A stretch of DNA of 64,000 nt from Proteinivorax hydrogeniformans (GTDB lineage Bacteria > Bacillota > Proteinivoracia > Proteinivoracales > Proteinivoracaceae), in the NCBI RefSeq assembly GCF_040515995.1, contig NZ_CP159485.1:1054001-1118000 (forward strand). The letters run 5' to 3'. Of this stretch, positions 56,482-64,000 are shown one piece after another. The notes beneath the pieces were generated by a model that was not told the DNA's origin, made no database searches, and saw nothing but the letters and a program-made list of their open reading frames with translations. A program made the position numbers and the translations under genes. Numbering within the stretch: position 1 is the stretch's first letter; each line of letters starts with the position of its first letter.

Positions 56482-57387
56482 ATGAAAGTATCAATTATTG
56501 GTTGTGGCAGGGTGGGTACTACTACAGCGTACGCAATTGCGTTGCAAGGACTTGCTAAGGAATTAGTGCTGGTTGATATTGATAATGAAAAAGCACAAGG
56601 GGAGGCCTTAGATATTGTACATGGAACAGCCCAATTACCTAACATATCTGTTTCTGCTGGCGGATATCAAGATACCGCAGGTTCCGATGTTGTTGTAGTA
56701 ACGGCAGGAATACCAAGAAAACCCGGTGAAAGCAGGCTAGACCTAGCTAAAAAGAATGTTCAGGTAGTTTCGGATATAGTGGATGAAATAATGAAGGTTA
56801 ATACTTCCACTTATATTCTGATGGTTTCTAACCCTGTTGACATCATGACGCAAATAGCTTATAAACAATCTGAGCTGCCTTTTAACACAGTTTTTGGATT
56901 AGGTAATGTGTTAGATCAATTAAGGTTTGAATCTTTGCTAGGTGAATATTTAGGGATACACCCGGCTAATATTAGTGCTATGGTTGTAGGTGAGCATGGA
57001 GATTCGATGGTTATTTTGGAGGAAGACACCTATATTTCCGGTGTGCCATTAGATAAATATAAGGTAGTATCTTCTGAGACCATAGAAAAAATTAAGGAAA
57101 ATACCATAAAAGGTGGAGCGCAAGTTATTCAGAGAAAGGGAGGGACATTTTATTCAGTAGCATTAGCAATTTGCAAAGTAATCTCAGCAATACATAATGA
57201 TACAAAAGAAGTTTTGCCGGTGTGTTATTATCATAAGGGTAATGATACAACTTATAGTGAACCTACTATTATTGGCAAAAACGGAATAGAGCAAGTAGTA
57301 AAAGTTAATTTACCTTCTGATAAACAAGACAAACTTCAACACTCTATAAACACAATTAGGTCAATGTTAGACGAAGTAAATTTTTAG
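56482..57387 (+). CDS. Lactate/malate dehydrogenase family enzyme, malate-type residue
   Basis: 301 residues, NAD-dependent. The NAD loop is IIGCGRVGTTTAYA, the active His is in VGEHGDSMV, and the specificity loop reads GIPRKPGESRLDL. Lactate dehydrogenases have Gln at the first Arg position (Q102), while malate dehydrogenases have Arg. Here it is Arg, but the GE after it and the Thr in GGTFYSVA are LDH-like. It may therefore reduce oxaloacetate. ATG at 56482 with TAGGAGG upstream; an upstream ATG at 56449 has no site. Divergent from the importer. Confidence 0.85.
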   Translation: MKVSIIGCGRVGTTTAYAIALQGLAKELVLVDIDNEKAQGEALDIVHGTAQLPNISVSAGGYQDTAGSDVVVVTAGIPRKPGESRLDLAKKNVQVVSDIVDEIMKVNTSTYILMVSNPVDIMTQIAYKQSELPFNTVFGLGNVLDQLRFESLLGEYLGIHPANISAMVVGEHGDSMVILEEDTYISGVPLDKYKVVSSETIEKIKENTIKGGAQVIQRKGGTFYSVALAICKVISAIHNDTKEVLPVCYYHKGNDTTYSEPTIIGKNGIEQVVKVNLPSDKQDKLQHSINTIRSMLDEVNF

Positions 57388-57408
57388 CTGCATTTAGGAG
57401 GTATAAGA

Positions 57409-58128
57409 ATGTTAAAAGCAAAGGAGTACAAGTTACTCTTAGTTTTAGGTTTAGTACTTTTTGTTATAACTGGGTGTGAAATGTCTGCTTTATTGGACTA
57501 TGAGCCTGAAGAAATTTTAAACGAGGTTAAGGAAAACTTATATCAGCATGAAAATGTACAGTTTCACATCCAATCCAGCGCTCAAGATGATGGGGCTGGG
57601 GTAAATGTTTCATTACAAGGCGTAGAGATTTTTGATAAAAACAAGACTTATTTAATTGGGGAGATTGGTCCAAAGCGTGTGGAATTTTATCAAAAAGATG
57701 AGCTAGCTCATATAAGAAGAGGATCTATTACTGAATGGACAAGTGTTTCCGAGTTTGATGATCCTCGTCTAAGTAGCTTAATAGCTGCACCATCTCATTT
57801 AAAAGAATTGATTGATATAGGTGATTATGAAATAATGGATGATTATGCCATAATACAGGATGAGAAGGTTTTAGTGATTTCTGGTTCTTTAAAAGAAGAT
57901 TATATTCTAGACTATCTTAAAGAGATAAACTTTATAATTGATGATGAGAAAAAAGAAGACGACGAGGGTAAAGAAGAGTTTATAATAGGGGTTTCCTTTT
58001 ATATTGACCAACAGGTGGAACTACGCAAGCTTGAGATATTTGTAAACAGTCAATCCGGAAAACACTCGCTGTTGAAGGAAATAAATGTTCTTAATAGTAA
58101 TGTTGACGTTGAGATAGAAAAACCATAG
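57409..58128 (+). CDS. Lipoprotein, unknown function
   Basis: 239 residues. Signal ends in lipobox ITGC (Cys about 23). The mature part is acidic and beta-rich (GVNVSLQGVEIFDKNKTYLIG, RGSITEWTSVSEFDD), resembling LolA-like or DUF-type outer-layer lipoproteins, but no family is certain. It is 21 bases from the dehydrogenase gene and 27 from hprK, so it may be co-transcribed. Confidence 0.7.
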   Translation: MLKAKEYKLLLVLGLVLFVITGCEMSALLDYEPEEILNEVKENLYQHENVQFHIQSSAQDDGAGVNVSLQGVEIFDKNKTYLIGEIGPKRVEFYQKDELAHIRRGSITEWTSVSEFDDPRLSSLIAAPSHLKELIDIGDYEIMDDYAIIQDEKVLVISGSLKEDYILDYLKEINFIIDDEKKEDDEGKEEFIIGVSFYIDQQVELRKLEIFVNSQSGKHSLLKEINVLNSNVDVEIEKP

Positions 58129-58155
58129 CTTATTTAATAATATGGAGGCCTAAAT

Positions 58156-59085
58156 GTGAAAAAAGTTACTGTAAAGCATTTAACAAACAAGTTTAAACTG
58201 GGGATTTTTTGGGGAGAAAGTATTTTAAAAGATAAGTATATTACTGTTAAAGACATTAGCAGACCAGCCTTAGAACTTGCAGGCTATGATGCATATTATC
58301 CCAAAAAAAGAATTCAGGTTTTAGGAAAAACAGAATTAACGTTCCTAGCTAGTTTAGATAGGGCTGTACAAAAAGAGCGATTTAAAAATCTTTTACTTGA
58401 ATCAGTACCCTGTATTATTCTGACAAGAGGCTTTAAACCCACTAACGATATGTTGGATTTAGCTGCTAAAAGTCAAATCCCCATATTGGGAACTGACAGA
58501 ACAACAACTGATTTTATTGCACTTTCAACAGACCTTTTAGATAGAGACTTAGCTCCTACCAAAACAATTCATGGAGTGCTAGTAGATATTTATGGTGTAG
58601 GAGTGTTGATAAAAGGACAAAGTGGCATAGGTAAAAGTGAAACTGCCTTAGAGCTAATAAAAAGAGGACATAGATTAGTATCTGATGATGCAGTAGAACT
58701 TAGAGGTATAAGGGAAAGAGCTATTGTCGGTGCTGCCCCTAAGGTTTTAGAACACTTACTAGAAATTAGGGGTGTGGGATTAATTAACGTTGTTAGCTTG
58801 TTTGGGACAGGTTGTGTCCGCAGCCAAAAAACAGTTGACTTAGTTATAAACTTAGAACATTGGGATGAGAAGAAGAGTTATGAGCGCCTTGGTCTAGATA
58901 GGCACTTTTTTACCGTGCTAGGGGTGGATATAGAAATGCACACAATCCCTGTAGCACCCGGGAGAAACTTAGCTATAATTATGGAAATAGCTGCTATGAA
59001 CCATAGAGCTAAAAAGTTAGGAACCAACACTCCAGAAGATTTTACAAATAACTTAAACGCTTTAATTAAAGGTGATGAAAAATAA
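58156..59085 (+). CDS. hprK: HPr kinase/phosphorylase
   Basis: 309 residues. The P-loop GQSGIGKSETALELIKRGH and DDAVEL, plus the HprK/P signature EIRGVGLINV, are present. It phosphorylates Ser46 of HPr in carbon-catabolite control. Neither HPr nor CcpA is in the window. GTG start with GGAGG 8 bases upstream. Confidence 0.95.
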   Translation: MKKVTVKHLTNKFKLGIFWGESILKDKYITVKDISRPALELAGYDAYYPKKRIQVLGKTELTFLASLDRAVQKERFKNLLLESVPCIILTRGFKPTNDMLDLAAKSQIPILGTDRTTTDFIALSTDLLDRDLAPTKTIHGVLVDIYGVGVLIKGQSGIGKSETALELIKRGHRLVSDDAVELRGIRERAIVGAAPKVLEHLLEIRGVGLINVVSLFGTGCVRSQKTVDLVINLEHWDEKKSYERLGLDRHFFTVLGVDIEMHTIPVAPGRNLAIIMEIAAMNHRAKKLGTNTPEDFTNNLNALIKGDEK

Positions 59086-59130
59086 AGATGGCCAGAGTTT
59101 AATTCTAATTTAAAAATTCAGGGGGAGTCT

Positions 59131-60456
59131 ATGAAAAAACAAAGTAATAAACTAAAAAATACTTTCAACTTAAAATTTACCAATCGACTTGGTTTTCAGA
59201 TCACCATTGCGATGATTATAGTTACAGCTTTAACAACACCTTTTAGTGCTTTTCTAATGGAAAGATTAGATAGTGTTGAGTTAGCGACTGACGCTAGAGT
59301 AATGGCAATTTTATTTACTTTTTTAACTAACGGCATAACTGTTATTTTAAGTGTTTTATCTGTTTTGGTAGTAACCCATATTTTGATTATCAGACCTGTA
59401 AAAAAAATACAAGGTCTAGCACAAAGGATTGCTAGGGGTGACCTTAGAGATGACGAGCAAAAGTATCCTAAAAATCAGTTAGGTGAGCTAGCTTTTGAAA
59501 TGCATAAAATGATGGACAATAATAAAGCTCTTATGACAAGAATCCGCAGCATGGCAGTGGAGCTATCAGAAGCTTCAGATAAAATGAGAAGGGGAACATC
59601 TGAGGTTAGCCAATCTTCGGAGCAGATAGCTAGCTCCACTCAACAGGTAGCCTCTCAAGCGGAAGTACAAGCTGATTTTTTAGACGATGTAAATAATTTG
59701 GTTTCAAATAGCATGGATAGTCTTATGCAGATTAGTGATCAGTCCGAAAATGTAGAAAAAAGAACAACTACAGCCATAGATAATATAGGTGCTGGCGAAA
59801 GGTCTGTAAAAGATGTTTTTGCATCTATCAATAATATCAGTAATGATATTACCAGTTTAGCAAAACAGCTCAAAGGTTTAGGTTCTGAAATAGAAAGAAT
59901 AAACGAGATTGTAGAGATTATTTCAAATATATCAAACCAAACAAACTTGCTTGCGTTAAATGCTGCTATCGAGGCTGCTAGGGCTGGTGAAGAAGGAAAA
60001 GGGTTTGCTGTTGTAGCTGAAGAGGTAAGAAAGCTAGCTGAGGAATCGCATAGTTTTACAGAAGAGATACGAACCATTGTGGATAAGATACAAGTTAAAA
60101 CCGAAGATACAGTACAACAAATGGATGACAGCAGACAGACTGTTGATGACGGTGTAAAAACAGTGGAGAAAACCGGTCAAGTTATACAAAATACTTTACA
60201 GCAGACTGAAGGGGTTGTAGAGCAAATACAACAGGTTACCACTAAAATTTCTACTCTGTCAGAGGAAACAAGTCCAATACTTAATCAGACCAAAAAGGCC
60301 AAAGATATATCTCACAGTAACCTTACTAACTTTGAGACTGTAGCCGCGTCGATGGAGGAACAAACAGCACTGACAGAAGAAATTAATTCTATAGCTGAAA
60401 GCTTAGAGGAATATTCTTCTGAATTAGAAGATAGAGTAAAAACTGTTAAGTTATAG
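59131..60456 (+). CDS. Methyl-accepting chemotaxis protein
   Basis: 441 residues. Two helices (about 25-45 and 65-90) enclose only some 20 extracellular residues, so it lacks a usual ligand-binding domain. A HAMP domain ([18 protein letters not shown]) and a long signalling coiled coil with the CheA/CheW tip [16 protein letters not shown] follow. It may sense internal cues such as redox or proton force. A chemotaxis esterase (cheB) is at 11034, far away. Confidence 0.92.
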   Translation: MKKQSNKLKNTFNLKFTNRLGFQITIAMIIVTALTTPFSAFLMERLDSVELATDARVMAILFTFLTNGITVILSVLSVLVVTHILIIRPVKKIQGLAQRIARGDLRDDEQKYPKNQLGELAFEMHKMMDNNKALMTRIRSMAVELSEASDKMRRGTSEVSQSSEQIASSTQQVASQAEVQADFLDDVNNLVSNSMDSLMQISDQSENVEKRTTTAIDNIGAGERSVKDVFASINNISNDITSLAKQLKGLGSEIERINEIVEIISNISNQTNLLALNAAIEAARAGEEGKGFAVVAEEVRKLAEESHSFTEEIRTIVDKIQVKTEDTVQQMDDSRQTVDDGVKTVEKTGQVIQNTLQQTEGVVEQIQQVTTKISTLSEETSPILNQTKKAKDISHSNLTNFETVAASMEEQTALTEEINSIAESLEEYSSELEDRVKTVKL

Positions 60457-60463
60457 GATAGAA

Positions 60464-60495
60464 ATACCCACTTTTATAAGGTGGGTATTTTTTTT
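60464..60495 (+). terminator. Terminator after the chemoreceptor
   Basis: AATACCCAC, TTTTATAA, GGTGGGTATT and eight T residues. Confidence 0.9.
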
Positions 60496-60604
60496 GGCAT
60501 TTTTTCAGTTTAAATTAAATAAAAATTAAGAAAATAAAGGAAAATTGAGATTAGAAAAAGAAATCAATATTAAGAGAATATTACAAAAAAAGGTGGGATT
60601 TTTT

Positions 60605-60889
60605 GTGAGGATAGAAAAACACCCAATCAAAAGCTTTAAGAGGGGGGAGGAAATTAGCTTTTATTATAACGGGGAGGCCGTAACAGCCTTTCAAGGTGAA
60701 ACCATAGCAGCTGCCCTACATGCAGCAGGGCATAGGCAACTAACTAAAAGTCAAAAATACGGCAGGGATAGAGGTCTTTTTTGTGCTATTGGAAAATGTT
60801 CGGCGTGCCTTATGGTGGTAGATAATGTTCCTAATACACCGATATGTACCACAAAAGCAAAACCTGGCATGAAAGTATTTAGTAAATAA
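60605..60889 (+). CDS. 2Fe-2S ferredoxin subunit (HcnA/SoxA N-terminus-like)
   Basis: 94 residues. C-x4-C-x2-C (CAIGKCSAC) and a later Cys (PIC) bind a 2Fe-2S cluster. It matches the small subunit of hydrogen cyanide synthase, opine and proline dehydrogenases. GTG at 60605 with AGGTGGG upstream. First gene of a five-gene electron-transfer dehydrogenase operon. Confidence 0.88.
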   Translation: MRIEKHPIKSFKRGEEISFYYNGEAVTAFQGETIAAALHAAGHRQLTKSQKYGRDRGLFCAIGKCSACLMVVDNVPNTPICTTKAKPGMKVFSK

Positions 60890-60906
60890 TTGGGAGGGAT
60901 AGCTTT

Positions 60907-61974
60907 GTGATTGAGATTGATGCTTTGGTAGTTGGTGGTGGTCCTGCGGGAATTTGTGCTGCGTCAACTCTAGCTGAGAAAGGCTTAGAAGTTTGGTTAG
61001 TGGATGAAAATGATCAGCTAGGAGGACAACTAGTTAAACAAACCCATAAATTTTTTGGTTCAAAAGAACATTATGCAGGTGTGAGAGGTATTGATATTCC
61101 ACAGAAAGTGGACCTTTGTAAAGTGAAGGTGCTATCTAATACTTCTGTATTAGGGTGTTATAAAGATGGTGTTTATACTTTAATTATAGAGGAAAAAACT
61201 TATATTAAGGTCAAGCCTAAAGGAGCAGTTATAGCCACCGGTGCCCAGGAAAAATTTTTACCTTTTGAAGGCAACGATCTACCCGGCGTTTATGGGGCTG
61301 GGGCTGTACAAACTTTAATGAATAAAGAAGGAATATTGCCGGGGAAAAAAGTTTTAATGATAGGTGCTGGTAATATCGGCTTGATTGTAAGCTACCAACT
61401 ACTTCAAGCAGGTGTGGAGGTGGTAGCAGTGATAGAGGGAGCAGATAGGATAGGTGGGTATTGGGTTCATTCAGCAAAGGTAGCTAGAGCATCTGTTCCT
61501 ATACTGACAAACCATACTATTTTAAAAGCAGTGGGTAAGTCTGAGGTAGAAGGTGCTGTTATAGCTAAACTAAACAGCAATTGGGAAGTTGAACCTAATA
61601 GTGAGCAGACCTTTGAGGTTGATACCATTTGCCTATCAGTAGGGCTGGCGCCAATAAATGACCTTTTATGGCAACGAGGATGTCAGATGCAGTATGTTAA
61701 GGAGTTAGGTGGATATGTCCCCAGTAGAAATAAATTCTTAAAAACATCTGTTGACAATATTTATGTTGCGGGAGATGTAAGTGGTATAGAGGAAGCAAGT
61801 AGCGCAATGGTAGAGGGAAAAGTTGCCGGCTTAGCTCTTGCAATGGATATAAAGGGAGAAAACTTTGAAATGGAGATAGAGCAGGCATTTAGAAGCTTAA
61901 AGTGGTTAAGAGAAGGCGAAACCGCTCTTAACCTTAGAAAAGGACTTGAAAAAATTGGGGTGATTGAATGTTAA
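60907..61974 (+). CDS. FAD/NAD-dependent oxidoreductase subunit (HcnB-like)
   Basis: 355 residues. FAD motif DALVVGGGPAGICAAS, second dinucleotide motif VLMIGAGNIGLIVSYQL, and the late YVAGDVSGIEEASSAM segment. It matches the alpha subunit of HcnB/OoxA-like complexes. It passes electrons between the flavin site and NAD. The next gene overlaps by 7 bases. Confidence 0.9.
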   Translation: MIEIDALVVGGGPAGICAASTLAEKGLEVWLVDENDQLGGQLVKQTHKFFGSKEHYAGVRGIDIPQKVDLCKVKVLSNTSVLGCYKDGVYTLIIEEKTYIKVKPKGAVIATGAQEKFLPFEGNDLPGVYGAGAVQTLMNKEGILPGKKVLMIGAGNIGLIVSYQLLQAGVEVVAVIEGADRIGGYWVHSAKVARASVPILTNHTILKAVGKSEVEGAVIAKLNSNWEVEPNSEQTFEVDTICLSVGLAPINDLLWQRGCQMQYVKELGGYVPSRNKFLKTSVDNIYVAGDVSGIEEASSAMVEGKVAGLALAMDIKGENFEMEIEQAFRSLKWLREGETALNLRKGLEKIGVIEC

Positions 61975-62465
61975 AAACAGTTGGTATTGCTCAAAAGGAT
62001 GACCTAATCGAGGTTATGCCTAGTTTACAACGTTTAAAACAAGGGCCTGTAGCAATTTTTGAGTGTTTTCAACCAATCCCTTGCAACCCTTGTGAAAACA
62101 GCTGTCCTAAAAATGCAGTTGTAATCGGAGAGGATATAAACAACATCCCTTTTGTTGATCATGATAAGTGTAATGGATGCTCAAAATGTGTAAGTGTCTG
62201 TCCAGGTTTAGCAGTTTTTTTAATTGATTTAAGTAAAGATAAAGGAAACGTTACATTACCCTATGAATTTTGCCCATTGCCTAAAAAGGGTGAAGAAGTT
62301 TATGGATTAGACCGTAGTGGTAAAATTGTTGAGATATGTACAGTTACTAATATTCGCACAGCAAAATCTTTAAATAGCACTACCTTATTATCAATTGAAA
62401 CCTCTAAAGATAAAGTTAACGAGATAAGGTTTATCAAGCTTAAGGAGGAGAACAATGAAAGATAA
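61968..62465 (+). CDS. 4Fe-4S ferredoxin-domain subunit
   Basis: 165 residues. Two cysteine clusters: CNPCENSCP and CNGCSKCVSVCPG, the second a full C-x2-C-x2-C-x3-C-P. Flanking parts are less conserved. It overlaps both neighbours, and extends the electron chain of the complex. Its partner redox protein is not identified. Confidence 0.85.
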   Translation: MLKTVGIAQKDDLIEVMPSLQRLKQGPVAIFECFQPIPCNPCENSCPKNAVVIGEDINNIPFVDHDKCNGCSKCVSVCPGLAVFLIDLSKDKGNVTLPYEFCPLPKKGEEVYGLDRSGKIVEICTVTNIRTAKSLNSTTLLSIETSKDKVNEIRFIKLKEENNER

Positions 62466-62733
62466 TGTGATTGTATGCAGGTGCGAGGATGTCACTGTTG
62501 GTGAAATTAAAAAACTAGTAGCTGATGGAATAAATACTCCAGAGGAGATTAAACGAATTACTAGAATGTCTATGGGTTGTTGTCAGGGTAGGACTTGTGG
62601 TGGGATATTACAACAAATTCTTAGCAACTTGTTGAATGAACCAGTAGATGAAATAAAACTTTGGGAAAAAAGGCCTCCTGCAAAGCCAGTGCTTATGAAG
62701 GCGCTTATAGGAGGTGACACCGATGAAAGCTAA
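62455..62733 (+). CDS. BFD-like 2Fe-2S subunit
   Basis: 92 residues with the bacterioferritin-associated-ferredoxin motif: VCRCEDVTVGEI (C-x-C), then MGCCQGRTCGG (C-x4-C). Such domains occur in the alpha subunits of sarcosine oxidase and nitrite reductase. The four cysteines are intact. It overlaps the next gene start by 11 bases. Confidence 0.88.
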   Translation: MKDNVIVCRCEDVTVGEIKKLVADGINTPEEIKRITRMSMGCCQGRTCGGILQQILSNLLNEPVDEIKLWEKRPPAKPVLMKALIGGDTDES

Positions 62734-63871
62734 AGCTAATATCGTTATAATAGGTGGGGGGATAGTAGGAACCTCGCTAGCGTATCATTTAGCTTGTCTT
62801 GGAATTAAAGACATAGTGGTGTTAGAGAAAGATTATCTAGCTGCAGGTTCTACAGGACGTTGTGGTGCTGGTGTGAGACAACAATGGGGTCTTAAAATGA
62901 ACTGTATTTTAGCTAAAGAAAGCATCGCAGAATTTGAAAAACTATCTGAAATGATCCCCACCGATTATGATTTAGAGTTTAAGCAAAAGGGGTATATGAT
63001 GTTAGCCTATGATCGAAATATGGCCAATCAGTATAAAAAGAATGTGCAACTACAGCGTACTTTGGGTATTGAAGTTGACTATCTTAGCCCACTAGAGGCT
63101 AAGGCAATTGTGCCTCATTTAAATACTGAAGGAATGGTTGGAGCTACCTTCTGTGGCAAAGATGGGCACCTAAACCCCTTTACAACTACGTTAACATATG
63201 CCATCGGAGCTAAGCGGTTAGGTGCTGAGATTTATAAGGGTACGGAAGTTTTAGACATGAAGCTAGAAAAAGGCAAAGTAAGTAAAGTTATAACAAACAA
63301 GGGTGAAATAGATACTGGACTTGTTATAAATGCAGCGGGACCATTCTCAAAAAATATTGCTAAAATGGCAGGGGTAGATATACCAGTTTACTCCGAACGA
63401 CATCAAATACTTGTAACTCAACCTATAAAACAGATACAAGACCCCATGGTTATTTCATTAAAGCACGGTTTTTACTGTCAACAAACTCCCCACGGCAGTT
63501 TTATTATGGGTTTTGGTGATCCTAATGAATTAAAAGGTACAGACACCACTTCTACATGGAACTTTTTAGAGGAGATGGCAGAAAAAGTGCTGCCAGTTTT
63601 GCCACCCCTTAAAAATTTAAAGGTTGTGAGACAATGGGCTGGCTCTTATAATATGACTCCAGATGCTCAGCCTATATTAGGAAACTCAGAGGATGTTGAA
63701 AACTTTTATATGGCAGTTGGCTTTAGTGGGCATGGATTTATGATTGCACCGGCAGTAGCTAAGGCCATTTCAGAAACCATAGTAGGAAAAAAACCGACTG
63801 TTGATATTTCAATGCTTAGATTAAAAAGATTTGAGGCCGGTAATTTAATAAAAGAACCGTCCGTTGTGTAG
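62723..63871 (+). CDS. FAD-dependent amino-acid dehydrogenase subunit (DadA/HcnC-like)
   Basis: 382 residues of the DAO family. The FAD motif is IIGGGIVGTSLAYHLA, followed by GSTGRCGAGVRQQWG and the late GFSGHGFMIAPAVA. Homologues act on glycine, sarcosine, proline, hydroxyproline or D-amino acids. ATG with GGAGGTG 6 bases upstream. With the four preceding genes it forms a complete HcnABC/proline-dehydrogenase-type complex; the substrate is not certain. Confidence 0.9.
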   Translation: MKAKANIVIIGGGIVGTSLAYHLACLGIKDIVVLEKDYLAAGSTGRCGAGVRQQWGLKMNCILAKESIAEFEKLSEMIPTDYDLEFKQKGYMMLAYDRNMANQYKKNVQLQRTLGIEVDYLSPLEAKAIVPHLNTEGMVGATFCGKDGHLNPFTTTLTYAIGAKRLGAEIYKGTEVLDMKLEKGKVSKVITNKGEIDTGLVINAAGPFSKNIAKMAGVDIPVYSERHQILVTQPIKQIQDPMVISLKHGFYCQQTPHGSFIMGFGDPNELKGTDTTSTWNFLEEMAEKVLPVLPPLKNLKVVRQWAGSYNMTPDAQPILGNSEDVENFYMAVGFSGHGFMIAPAVAKAISETIVGKKPTVDISMLRLKRFEAGNLIKEPSVV

Positions 63872-64000
63872 TTAAAAAGTAAAACAAAGCTAATTAACTA
63901 CGGAAATATTGAAACAAGGTACATGCTAGGGTCGATTCAGGATTTGGAATTTGCCTCTGGGTTACGGAGTTTCTCTGCTGTTTCTCAACATGTTCGGCAC
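63872..64000 (+). other. 3' edge of the window
   Basis: Nothing supported is seen in these 129 bases: no terminator, no reading frame with a ribosome site and no repeat. Confidence 0.5.

Overview
The window is AT-rich bacterial chromosome from a spore-forming, low-GC Gram-positive anaerobe of the Clostridia sensu lato. The evidence is AGGAGG-type ribosome binding sites with frequent TTG and GTG starts, CotF-like coat proteins, a GerM-like lipoprotein, LonB, HprK, YaaR and YsxC, and a 16S 3' end carrying the anti-Shine-Dalgarno sequence. A complete glutamate mutase / methylaspartate route to mesaconate and citramalate, together with an amino-acid dehydrogenase complex, points to amino-acid fermentation. 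Relatives of Anaerobranca or Proteinivorax are my best guess from gene content only.

Layout. 1-2.0 kb: tRNA thiolation pair (cysteine desulfurase, thiI). 2.1-6.5 kb: a membrane protein, a tandem HD-domain phosphodiesterase, two Gln-rich coat proteins, an acetyltransferase, a decayed mobile-element-like stretch and YaaR. 6.6-11 kb: TldD/TldE, a ZIP metal transporter, an unannotated 54-residue membrane protein and an FMN-binding lipoprotein. 11-19 kb: cheB, then a PhoP/PhoR-type two-component pair and pstSCAB-phoU, with an 11-bp periodic Pho-box-like array in front of pstS. 19-24 kb: queG, a fused transcription protein (two RNA polymerase alpha-CTD-like domains, sigma region 4 and HARE-HTH-like domains), an orphan soluble histidine kinase and a MarR regulator.

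24-34 kb: glutamate racemase, glutamate mutase (glmS, glmL, glmE) and methylaspartate ammonia-lyase; a GerM-like lipoprotein whose ribosome binding site lies in a long hairpin; then an AtuA-like protein, a DUF4387 protein and a two-subunit mesaconase/fumarase. Together they convert glutamate to methylaspartate, mesaconate and citramalate. 34-37 kb: a P-loop protein, rph, rdgB, a YfcE-like phosphoesterase and six tRNAs (Arg, His, Gln, Lys, Leu, Gly). 37-47 kb: a ComEC-like hydrolase and the proteostasis block tig-clpP-clpX-lonB-lon-ysxC.

46.9-48.0 kb: two truncated transposases (IS110 type with its structured upstream region, and IS1202/ISNCY type) abut just upstream of a complete 16S-23S-5S operon (48.0-53.2 kb) with two promoters and clear processing stems. 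53.3-56.4 kb: a small orphan ORF and an SsuABC/TauABC-like importer on the minus strand. 56.5-60.5 kb: a lactate/malate dehydrogenase family enzyme with a malate-type specificity residue, a lipoprotein, hprK and a chemoreceptor. 60.6-63.9 kb: a five-gene iron-sulfur/flavin dehydrogenase complex.

The most interesting items are the alpha-CTD/sigma-4/HARE fusion, a TTGTCG(C/T) element placed 5-6 nt after the -10 box in three of the four stable-RNA promoters, the IS110 relic with its possible bridge-RNA region, and the AtuA-like/DUF4387 pair in the methylaspartate cluster. No CRISPR array, prophage or classical defence system was seen. All calls are from reading the sequence; no database search was run.
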